From: Pyrocephalus nanus
Taxonomy: Eukaryota > Chordata > Aves > Passeriformes > Tyrannidae
Assembly: GCA_038380795.1 (NCBI GenBank)
Contig: CM076261.1
Location: 9,058,556 to 9,122,555 of the forward strand
Direction: 5' to 3'
DNA length: 64,000 nucleotides
In this document: positions 25,776 to 37,300 of the stretch, piece by piece
Layout: each line of letters starts with the position of its first letter
Numbering within the stretch: the first letter of the stretch is position 1
Notes under the pieces: model-generated
Seen by the model: only the letters and a program-made list of their open reading frames with translations
What the model was told of the DNA's origin: nothing
The model's database searches: none
Made by a program: the position numbers and the translations under genes

Positions 25776-26489
25776 CAAGGAATAAGAATAATAAAAATAA
25801 AATGAAAAATCTGGGAGACATCTGCCTCTTCAAAGCCTTGTGACGGACATATTGTCCTATGATAGGAGAGTCCAAAGCATCTGGTTCAGGTCAGGAAAAC
25901 AGGACATTGCCCAGAACAAGATGTGTCTTCCAATCCAGGGGAAGAAACTCTTTAGATTAAAGCATCTCTCTATCCTTGAAACAACCCATGTCAATCCTAC
26001 CTGGACAGTTTGCCACAAATATTCCAGTCAGATGCACAGATAAACACTGCATATCCTCCTTAAGCATGTTCTAAACTTGTGCCATTAATCATTACAAAGC
26101 GTACATATATTCTAGAAGTGCAAAGCAAGATGACTAGAATACAAACTCCAATACATCTATCTTACCTAAAATATGTTTGGGCTATTAGTAAAAGCTAGGG
26201 AGCTTGTCTTATCCAAGCTTCTTAACCACAGGAATCCTTTTCTTCACCTGCTCCTGGTAAAACGGAAAGGGATAGTGTTATGATGCTATATAGCTTCTAT
26301 AAACAGAGACTGTGCATCTCATCTATAACTGAACATTTTGATTTTCTACAGTTTTGTACTCACCAACATAATTTTTAGTCTTTCTTCTATTTAACTTTTT
26401 TATCATATTCTTTCCTCTTTTTTTCCCAAGTTTATACCAAAAAGGTGTCTCTGGAATGCATTTTGACCTATTCATAAAAATTTATCCTT
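25776..26489. other. Unique non-coding spacer between two CR1 copies
   Basis: About 700 bp lie between a sense and an antisense CR1. No gene or repeat was seen. One 67-codon frame at 25840-26043 is unsupported. Confidence 0.5.
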
Positions 26490-27558
26490 TCATAGAATCA
26501 TATAATCATTAAAATTGGAAAAAACCTTTAAGTTTAGAGAGTGCAACCACAGACTTAACTCTGCCAAGTCCATCACTAAATTGTGTTCCTATGTGGCACA
26601 TCTACATATCTTTTAAACACCTATAGGGATGGTGACTTCTTCACTTCTCTAGGAAGCCTGTTCTGATGTTGAACAACACTTGCCATGAAAATATTTTCCA
26701 ATCTATACCTCTCCTGGGGCAACTTGAGGCAGTTTTCTCTTGTCCTATTGCTTGTTACCTGGGAAAAGAGGCTGACTCCCACCTGGCTACAACCTCCTTT
26801 CAGGAAATCATAGAGAGAGATAAGGTCTCCACCGAGCCTTTTTTATTCCAGACTAAACAACTCCAGCTGCCTCAGCCATTTCTTATAAGATTTGTGCTCC
26901 AGACCCTTGAGCAGCTTCACAAACCTTCTCTGAACACACTCCAGCACCTCAATGTCTTTCTTGATGTGAGGGGCCCAAAACTGAACACAGGATTTGAGGT
27001 GCGGTCTCACCAGTGCCCAGTATAGAGGGACAATCACTGCCCTGGTCCTGCTGGCCAAACTATTTTTCATACAAGCCTAGGTGCCATTGGCCTTCTTGAC
27101 TACCTGGGCACATTGCTGGCTCATGTTCAGCCAGCAATCCAGGTTGACCAGCATCCCCAAGTCCTTTTCCACTGAGCATCTTTCCAGCCACTCTTTCCCA
27201 AGCCTGTAGAGCTGCAAGGGGTTGTTGTGACCAAAATGCTGGGACTTGCCACTTTGCCTTACTGAATGTCATACCATTGGCCTCAGCCCACCAATCCAAC
27301 TTGTCCAGATCCCTCTGCAGAGCCTTCCTACCCCCAAGAAATCAACATTGCTGCCCAACTTGATATCATCTGTAAAGGTACTAAGAGTGCATTCAATCGC
27401 CTCATCCTGGTCATCAGTAAAGATATTAAACAGGTCTGGCCCCAGCACTGAGCCCTGGGAAACATCTCTAGTGACAGGACCTCAGCTGGATGTAACTCCA
27501 TTCACCACCACTCTTTGGACTCAGTCATCCAACCAGTTCTTTATCCAGAAAAGAGTAC
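26490..27558 (-). mobile_element. CR1 LINE, antisense, 3' UTR through RT domain
   Basis: This is the longest TE in the window, about 1.07 kb. Read on the minus strand it contains the RT active-site box TFTDDI (complement of 27362-27379), with both catalytic aspartates kept. It continues into the C-terminal ORF2 region [16 protein letters not shown] followed by [14 protein letters not shown], which is typical of CR1, and ends at the degraded terminal repeat CATAGAATCATATAATCAT (26491 onward). Frameshifts split ORF2, with pieces at 27060-27299 and 26843-27070, so no functional protein is made. The 5' part (endonuclease and ORF1) is absent, a normal CR1 truncation. Confidence 0.9.
26843..27070 (-). 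pseudogene. CR1 ORF2 C-terminal remnant
   Basis: This 75-codon open piece of CR1 ORF2 reads [20 protein letters not shown] and then [20 protein letters not shown], the conserved segment after the RT palm. In an intact element it would be part of an ORF2 protein with endonuclease and reverse transcriptase. Here it is cut off by frameshifts on both sides and has no expression signals of its own. Confidence 0.8.
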
Positions 27559-28370
27559 CGGTGCTCGCTGTTATCCGATGCTCACTGTCAGGAGTTGCAT
27601 TTATTCTGGACTTTTAAGGATTGTCCCTGCACCACTGTCCTGTTACCTTTCAGGTCACCAGGTATAAGAAAGTAAATTTACATTGAAGGCACTGTTTTGG
27701 CACTATAAAACACAAGAGCTTTGATGTCATGCCTGATACATGACATTGCCTTGCTGTGACTTAAGGACTAAATGCTGTTCCTGAAGATAACTTAGAAAGA
27801 GGCAGAATGTATCCTTATATCACAGACCAAAAGAAATAAGTACTTCTCTTTGAGAAAATTAAATATTTGTTCCTGTAGGTGGATATTATTCTGATTTTTG
27901 AGTGTATAATACTAACAGGATGAAAGATAGCCAGATGTGCACCAATCTTTTTATGTTACTGCCAAAGCTTACTAGCCAATGCTCTTCCAAAGGAGTTAAT
28001 CCACCAGAATGCAAACACAGATAGCAGCTGAGAGCAAGGAACTAAAATCATTGCATTACTTCATCCATTCATGCACATGGAAGTACTCTGCACAGTTCCC
28101 AAATCATAACTTTGAAAAGACATTCACACATGTTTTTCTGGAGAGGTGCAGTACAGCACCACCCTCCTAATGTTGGCTTTATTACAAGGCTTTTCTCAGA
28201 GCAGGCTTCCAGATTAAATGCTAGAATGGAGAGGTTGAACTGCAGCAGCAAACACGAAAGTAAGCAAGCTTACCACTAACTCCTGTTTCTTTCTTTTTCA
28301 CATGTCTGTGTATATCTAGCACTCCATGATCTCCCCCTTTTATCCTTTTGCCCAAAATATTTCAATAAGG

Positions 28371-28396
28371 TTTTTTTGTTTGTTTGTTTGTTTTTT
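28371..28396. repeat. (TTTG)n simple repeat
   Basis: T-rich DNA with four TTTG-type units flanked by T tracts. It is a short microsatellite with no gene context. Confidence 0.8.
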
Positions 28397-28452
28397 CCAA
28401 AGAGACTGGAGGTTTTTTAGAGTTGGACATGGTAGAGATCCTGTCTACAAAG

Positions 28453-28470
28453 GAGATGAGATGAGATGAG
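28453..28470. repeat. (GAGAT)n simple repeat
   Basis: Three perfect GAGAT units plus a partial one. This is a short pentanucleotide tandem repeat. Confidence 0.8.
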
Positions 28471-30262
28471 AAAAGTCACCCTTTCAGGTAGTTTGCCTTC
28501 TTGCTGTACAGGGCATTAGGCAGTCCTGATCTGAATTATATCAATTGTAGAAGGATGCACACCCTGGCTGAATCCTCTCTAGGGAACCATGAAATTTTTT
28601 ACTGACATTTTCTAAACCTGACCATTCAAACTCATGCTCTGTCTATATCACCTTTTTTGCCCCCTACCTTTTTCCTATCTTGGAAATTATCATAAATTGT
28701 ACACTTAAAAATATGATAATTCTTTCCAGTAAACTATAAATAGATCAACTGAAACAACTTTATGAAGGATTAGAGAACAAATTGCCAGAAAAGGTATTGC
28801 CAACTAGAGCAATAATCAGAAAATCCATTTTCATTGTTAAGGTGAATGATCATAATGCGAGTCTCTATTTCAGAATGCTCCAGCTTTTGTCAGAAATTCA
28901 GATTTAAAGGTGAAAAAACCCACAAACATATCTATAATCTCAAGAAGGAGTCAAGAAGACATTGTGTTTTCAAGGCATACAATTGAAATATTTTCTGGAA
29001 AATAAATGAGATTTTAAAGAAGAGTCTTTATTCTATTTCATACATACCCAACACAGGCAAACCCCTGAGGTATCAAAGTTTGCTTTTCTCTTATTTAGTC
29101 ACAATTTAAGAACTATTCTGCCTGCTTCTAACAGCAAGCCCTAAGATAACTGACAGCAGAGTAGGTTGGGCAAGTTATTATATCAAATTAATCAACTTCA
29201 AACAAAATGAGTAAATAAATAGTCTGCAGGTGTCTACAGTCTAAGATTTTAGAAAAAAAAGTTACTTTATATTTGAATTTAGAGACCTACAAAAGTGATC
29301 CATAATATAGAAAGGCTAAAAGAAATAATTTTAGGAAAGCAACAAAGCAGAAAAACATTCAGAAGTTAAAGAAGGAGAATGGGCCTATGAACACAGAGGT
29401 TAAACATGTGGGGTTTGTCTTCTATCTGTGATTCAATCAGGCAGTCACACACTGAGTCTTTGTGTACCCTTATGTAGCTTCAAGGATATCGCGACATATA
29501 ACAACACTGCAACACCTTCTCTGCTCCAATCCACCTCTAACAACCAATTTCTTATGCATCATGTCTTCAATACCATGTTATTCTGCATACAATCATTCAT
29601 CATGTGTAGAAAGCAATCTTTTTCATTGATCCTTGCTGTGACAACATCCAAACAAAGATGATTAAAAAGCTACACTCCTACTGAGACAGCAATGTGTCAT
29701 CAGAAGCCCAGTTTCCAAAAACATCTCTACAATCAGTAATTTTTTAATTAATTTTATTTTAGTAGATGTTAGGAGCAGTCAGAGCTCACGTAAAGACGGT
29801 GAAGGATTTGTGCTGCTCTGAGGAAAGCACATTAAACATGAGAAACATGAGCACAGCTACAGGAGCATTGCACTGCCCTCACCCTGACTCACCACTCCTA
29901 TTTCCCTCCAACCTGCCTGCCCCAAAATCTGGGCAGTAACAGCTTCAGAAGCCACTGCCAGTGCTGAGCTCTGGTAAGTTCATGCTTTCCTCTTCAGAGG
30001 AATGCAGATCAGAGTATTTTGCCCTGACGACTTCTCAACTCTCTGACTTTTTTTTTATATGGAAAGCAAAATTGCATGGAAAGACTTGAAAGGACATTTC
30101 AGGTGCTCATTCCTGAATATATTGTTCCTACAGACATTTCTTGCCCTCTCCATATCATGACATGCCTGTGCCATCAGGTAGTACATATAACCAGCACTAA
30201 TCAAGCCGGGGTCAATAAGCTCAGAACAGACCTCTTACAAAAACAGCTACATGGCAACATGA

Positions 30263-30284
30263 ATGTGGCCACATGTACATGTGG
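30263..30284. repeat. Overlapping palindromes
   Basis: ATGTGGCCACAT (30263-30274, 12 bp) overlaps CCACATGTACATGTGG (30269-30284, 16 bp). Both are perfect, so the strand can pair in two exclusive ways. Confidence 0.6.
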
Positions 30285-33200
30285 TTAGCTTCAATGTGAC
30301 CCCTATACATCAGTGCACTGCACTGTACAATAAAGCTTTTCCTACACTAACTTGTCAGGCAGGACTGGGCCATTAAGGTCCATCCCAAACCTCAGAGGCA
30401 CACCTCGTATACTTGATACTGTCATCCTGGCTTCCACCTGTACAGCACAGGCAGCAAATTTTAGGGAATAATCTGACCTGCTTTTAGCATATCAGAGCCT
30501 CACAGTACTTTAGCTCATGAACTGAGCTAAAAGCATAGCAGCAACAATTGAGATGCAGTTTAACTAGAGGAAGGTATGCTTAAGGAGTTTAAAACACGAT
30601 ATTAATGCAACAAGAGACAAGACACTGATGGGGCATTGCTGGGGCAGGGGCTGCTGGCACTGGGGAGCTGAAATGAAGTCCTGGGCCAGGGACAGGTTGA
30701 AGGATCCCTGGAGGACAACCAGTGAGGGAGGCCCAGTGGCAGTGTGCCAGTGGAGTCAAGCAGCTACTGCTGAGGGAATTATTTTGGTACTCCACTGACT
30801 CTGGGAGTTTTACTGCAGATTTGGTCATCTCCAGTTCCATGGACTAAGCCCTTACGAGCAGCTGGAGCGTTCAGTTTCTGCTCCCAGGGTACATTTGATG
30901 GTTTACTTTAATCTAAACAGAGTCTAGTCCAAGCACTCTGGGACTGTTTTGGAATCCAAGCAAGGAAAACCAGGAAATTTTGCTCTGATGTGGACTCAAA
31001 TATTAATGAAGGTGCACTCAATACTCTCAGCTCTACTTGTCTTTGGGTCCAATTTTGTCTTGATTATTTCTTTGTGCTTGGGATGCAAAATGAACAACCC
31101 CAGACTTTCCCTCTGCCAACAGAGGTGGTAGTTTGTGATTTAGTATTTTTAAAAAGTAACGTCTTTCACCCTTCTCTATACACAAAATGGAAATAAAAAG
31201 CCTTTGCATGAAAACATGTAAAAAGCTACTTGTAGGAAATTCTTGAAAGGTCCTGAAACCAGGGGACTTTAAAAACCAGTCTCTATGCAAGTAATTCTGA
31301 AAGCTAAAACCGGGGACTGGTTAAATGTCTTTAGAATTCAGGCATGAAATGTCTAGTATTACAGTGCTTGCTTCGTACAAGTAATGACTGCTTGGAGAGA
31401 CATTACAATAATTTTGTTTCCTGAAATTTTCCACAGTCCATTTTTTAAAAGGTGTTTTAAATAAGTAATACATTGTTTGTAGATGTCTATCTTTGAAATT
31501 TAGAAACTGAGGCAAATAAAGGTTAAATAAATTGTTCAGGGTCCCATGGAAATCTGTGTCAGAATTCTACTTTCAGGGGTGAATTATGCTGTGATCACTC
31601 ATAACATAAAGTGTAGTGTCCAAGTTACCATTTAGCTTTTCCTCCTCTATAAAAGCAGGAACTATTCCCATGTGAATAGGGGGACCATACAAAAATAACT
31701 GTATTCTGGAGAAATACTCAGAATATATCACATTCCTGTTGAATGGTGGTTCTATGAAGCAAAATTATCGAAGATGCCACTGAATGAGAGAATCCACTGG
31801 CAGCATTTCTAATAGGGCAAGCATTCTGATATTAAAACTTCAATGAAAGACAGAATTCCTCATTATTAGAATCCTAGAAGAAAAAGATATCTAGGAGAAC
31901 CTTAAGTGAAAGAAAACAAACAGCCTTACATTGTGGTCAAGCAGATTTTAAAATGTAGGATTACTATGATCTGAGCACAGATAAAGGTAGTGCGCAGCTG
32001 ACAAGTAGTTGACCAGATGGATTAAAGTTATGAATACATTTTGAAAATGGAAATTTTTACCCTTTGTTCATGTGTTTGAAAGCACCTAAAGAAATAAATG
32101 GTTCTCCCAAGTTCCAGTCCTACATCTTATCTTTCTCTTACCACTATTTGTTACAAAGGAAGTAATGTTACACAGCCCTCACCAATATTTTTTCTAAAAA
32201 TGTGTGGGCTGATTGTGGAATATACATATTCCTTAGAAACATCTCCTCTTTTGAAAAAATGCAACCTTTATTTTTTTAGAGATATTGGATGCATCCTTTC
32301 TTCATGTTCAGCTCTGAATAAATTCCCAACTATTCATTAACAAAACTAGCACTCCTTTGATTTCAGCCAGCTGAGGAAGATTGCTATGCAGAGAAGTGTT
32401 CAGGGTGCTCTGAGCAAAATCTACTGCATAAAAATACATTAGGACTCTGCAGAGAGAGCCCTAACTTCAAAACAGACAATTTTAAAGTAAAGAAATAGCA
32501 TTATTAGGGAAAAAAAATGCAGGATGTTGAGGACAGGATAATAATTTTTTGGAAATTTCACCTTGCAAAATGGGGCAGAAAGAGACAGATGCTGGGGGTT
32601 TTAACTGGGGATGGGAGTTTTTACAATAAATATCGGGTGAAATTTCTTCCTGGATTTGCTCAGTGTAGTGTCACATGCTCATAGTTTGGACTGATGAGGA
32701 AACCACATTGAAAGACAGCAGAAGAGAATAAAATTTCTCCAGCTGCTATGGCAATACATGCGTCTGTGCACTGTAGTTTACATAATCCTAAAGAATATTA
32801 CCTGGCTCCAGAAAAAAATATATAAATAAAAAGAGGATATATGTTGATAATGTATTTTAAAAATAAACAAAACCAAAACTAACAGCTGTCAGCCCACTGA
32901 CTCTATATGAGACCAGAAGATTAGAACAGATCATGCAATTAGACAGGTATGCAGTTACAAGTGATGAGACATAAAAGACAGACACAATCCCAAATTATTT
33001 GCTGCTTAAAATGTATTTGAAAAGTTCATACTAGTGCATCTAAAGATTTTACCAGCACAACAGAGCCAAGTACAATTCTAAATCTTTTTTGTCAAACAGT
33101 GTTTAATGTTGACCCTAGTTAATTCAAAGTAAATTAGAGATGAACACAACCAAGCTGATGTATACTTAAAACAGCCACAAAACCACCATAGTGGGAAAAA

Positions 33201-34279
33201 AAGACAAATCAATTAATGGTACAAACCTTCAAGACTTCAGGGCATTCTCAACTAGTAGCTGATGAGATGAGGAAAAAAACTTTCCCTACAAGCAAGTGCT
33301 GGCAGCAATAGCACACCAGTCAAAATGAGGTCCAAATGCACCTATTACACCATTACACTGAAATCAAAAGTATTAGATAAAGTCAGATAGTTTTTGAATT
33401 TTTGAAATCTCACAGGGCAATCAGGTGGAGTCCATATCTCAACGCTGATGGTGATAGTGTCATGGCTAGGAATTTAAAGCAGAGAAGATGGAATTTCTTT
33501 CATTTTAGGGAACCCCAAAAGCCTGCAAGAAACATTTGATGTGCTCAAATGGTTTTTATGAATAGAACACTGTTATCGAACATGAAATTTTGCCACTTAC
33601 ATAGCAGAACTCAGTTAATATAAATTAGTGCAGGCTTTCATGCAGGAAGTAAAAAATAAACATATTCTGTTAGAACTACAGGGGGAATTTTATGTAGGCA
33701 AAATCTAATTACACAAGATGGAATATAGCCAGTGACACCAAGTAACAACTTACTGTTGTGCAATGTGTCAGAAATTTTTTTTTAATAGTTAGGCTTGCTC
33801 TGGGCCTTCCTTTTTATTTCATCTGAAATGCTCATTTATGTGAAATCAGTTGTAATGGATATAATGAAAATTTACATAGGTCTTGTATAACTCGATTTAA
33901 TGGCTAGAATCTAAAGTTTAGGTATGGCCAGCATTAGCCCACAAAGGCACCTTTGTACAGTGTCAATTTTTTTTTTTTTTTAAGAAACTGGAGACAAGTG
34001 GCAATAAAAATTAAAGTGTTGAGACTGTCTTTTAAAATACTTCACACACTTCATAAATAAAGCTCTGTATTTTTAGAATATTAATAAAACTGTTCTGCTT
34101 CTGCCCCTCCGGTTTTAAGTATCTGCTGTGTCCCTTTAAAGAGGTGACCCTGAAAAGGGGAAGAAGGCAGAAAGCAAAGTTAGTAACAGGGCTCATATCC
34201 TGAAGAAACAAAACCAGAAAATACTTACCACCACAACAGTTCAAAGCCTACACATCACATTTCAAAACAGCACCAATTC

Positions 34280-34301
34280 GTGTGTGTGCGTGTGTGTGTG
34301 T
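34280..34301. repeat. (GT)n microsatellite
   Basis: Eleven GT-type dinucleotides with one GC interruption. It is a likely length-polymorphic marker. Confidence 0.85.
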
Positions 34302-37300
34302 CTAATGCCAACAAAATGACATTGGAAATTACATATGATTTCTGCACTACCCAAAGGTATAGGTGGCTCATTGAACAGTGTGCCAAATTCAGTGAATTCC
34401 TCATGAGTGATGGCAATCAGTTGGCAGCTTAGTGCTGTTGATCATTGCAATGGTTCGTAGTGGTGCTCTGCACCAAGAGGGGGCATTTCTAGGTTCATTC
34501 ACTAGCTTTTAATTTCTGCCTCATGCCTTCATGGTAATTCTGCTGTGAAACAACTTCATGAGCCTGCCACTCAAAGGCAGAAAGAAAATCACAGTGTACA
34601 ATTATCAAGAGAAGAAACTCTGAAGGAGTGAGCATGAATGCACCCATCTCTCGTATACGCAGCTCTTTGGCTTATTGATTAAGGTTCACAGAAAGCAGAA
34701 GCAAGGGAGGTGATCTGCAGGAGTATTTATACCCCACACACTAACATCACAAAAATAGTGAGAAAAATAAACCAGCAATAGGAATTTTTTCCCAATTTCT
34801 GTGATTTTTTTTTTTTAAATTCTTGGAGCAGTGCAAAGCCATGCCCCAGATATCTCACATTATATTTACATATGGCTTGCTCATCACCCCTCTTTGTCTG
34901 TTCCCATTCCCAAACAAACAAAATTCTCTGCCATTTGCTCATAAAAGAAAATTTATTCACTATATGGTGAAAAGATCCCAACCAGGGTGATTCCTGGTTA
35001 TCTCTGCAAATCTATTAAAAAAAAAAATTACAAAGTGATTTTAATAAATTACAAAAAAAACCCCTCTACTTGTGGGTCTAAGCAATGGGGTTTTACTGTT
35101 GCACAACCACCCATAGGCCCCAGCATAACACATGCCAGGAGTTGGGATTTTCTATGTCAAATCTTGAGTGTGACATGACTTCATGGTTTTATTGGCTCCC
35201 ATTTACAACCCTTCCTCCACAGATGGCATAGACCATGCACAGGCAGCAGGCAGAAATGTCCTCCCACCATGTCATGCTGTCCACAGGCATACAAATCAGT
35301 GATTTGACAGGAGGCTTCCATGGATCTTTGGTCCCACAAATGTTAGGATTCTGGAGGGAGAGGGTGAAGTTGAGAGCATTATTTTGCTACACAATGAGTG
35401 AGGGCTGACATGGCACCAGGGCTCAGCCAGATGGTGCTTTCCCTCCCCTGAAGCTCAAGTATCTGGAATGAGCTCCCTCAGACCCAAACTGATTAAACAC
35501 AGCTTAATAAAGATATTTTTTTTTTAATTTTCCAAACTCCTTTATGTATCAAGATAAAGTAAAAATTTTTGCTGCAGAATTTTTCCCTCGTGCTCTCTGG
35601 ACTTTCGGTTATAAATTTCTTTCCTCAGGTACAGACCGTAGCATTTTGAAATAGAGGATGAATCACATATGGCATAGGCACAACCCTGGTTTTAAAGGCA
35701 TTTCAAAAATTCATCTTGATCAGCTTGAAACTGAGCAGGAACTGTATGCTGAACTCCTGTTCTATGTTTGAGATTCTCTCTTTTTTAGTTGGATTCAGTA
35801 AATATAACTCCATCTGATAACTAACTGTATGAAATAATCTATATCAGTGAAACAAGCCAGTAACCTGAAATAATATTATAAAACTAAATACATATTCAAA
35901 TATCAAAACCCCCCATTTTTTTAAATTTAGGAATTTAATTTATAAGTATTTTGATATCCTTAGCAGAAGAGTATCTTCCCACTATAGTAATCTAACTCAC
36001 ATGTCTATTACCATAATATAAATTCAGTTAGTAAAAAGAAATCATTTTTTTTTAACAAACAAAAGTACTGTTTTGCAACATGCAGTATTGCACATGTTGG
36101 GATAAGGGGCATAGTTAAGGCAATACCTTCAGAGTGCTCTGAGCAAAACCAGAAAAGAACAAATTTGGACCAGAACACTCCCTCTGTTCAGAGTTACTTA
36201 AAGGCAGAGAATTTTTATTCACATCTCTCTGGAAATTGTTCCTGTAAGCAGAAAATCTACTCTTTGACTAGCTTCTAGCACTTCAAAGTCTGGGCTCGTG
36301 CCACAGGATGAAATAGCTATTGAGTGAGAAAGGGAGCAAAAGCCCTTCTGAAGCCACCTTGCCAACATGACTCAAAAGAACTATGAAGGGACCATCTATA
36401 AAGCTTGGAAGTTAAAGCTCTCTTCACAGAGAATTTTTTACCTTTCTGCTAAAACTACCAGAAAACATCATCTAGTGCTTTAGAGCTTCTGGCATCTCCA
36501 GCTGGCCAGAAACCACCAATTTACCTACTGAAAGGCAATGATTTTTTCACATCTTTGCTTACTGTAACAGTAAAGATTTAATACCATGTGATCTATGAAT
36601 ACTTTATATTTGACTTGAATATTAATTGCCATAACAGGAAAACAATTTTGCTGCACAACCACTGCATGGCTAGACAGTAGAGAAAATGTTTCCACAATGA
36701 ATAAATGAGATGGACATGGGTATGCATGAGTTTATTTCAGCTGATCAAGCAATTAGCTGCTGTTTGAATTCCTGCAAGTTCAGCACTGCCATCATCGACA
36801 ATTTTTTTTTTTTTAATTTTTCTGCCAAGTAAATAGGTATGTATACGGGAGATGTCCTCTAGTAGCATTACATCTGTATTAAGAACATTACCAAAACATC
36901 TAATAAGTGAAACAAAAACCTACACTTTGGACAAAATGGGGTTGTGTTAGCTATCGGATATCATTTAAACAAAATGGATAACAAAAGAAAAGCAGTGGAG
37001 AAAGGGGGAAAACTGATTGTGTATGTGATTCTGTTTAAAGATTTGCCAAATAGACCTTGCCTGCCTTTTAAACCCATACATGATAGAAAAAGGAGGAAAA
37101 ATCCATTTCATGAGCAATACTCTGTTTTGTGCATTTTTTAATCATGTGTTTATCAATTTTTTTTGTATTTGTGTTTATCTACAGAGTTTAAAGCTACTGT
37201 CCGTACATGTTTTTAAAATTTTACCTTGATCAAAACAATACCAAAGCATGAAACCCAGAATTTTTCCACATTTTCTTTATGCCTTGTGTCAGCTTCTTCT

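Noticed and set aside
27246..27617. 123-codon plus-strand frame
   Set aside because: It is antisense to the CR1 reverse-transcriptase region; the real ancestral coding strand is minus.
29830..29968. ATG-initiated frame upstream of a GTAAGT at about 29964
   Set aside because: The frame hits a stop before the donor and no acceptor gives a convincing exon.
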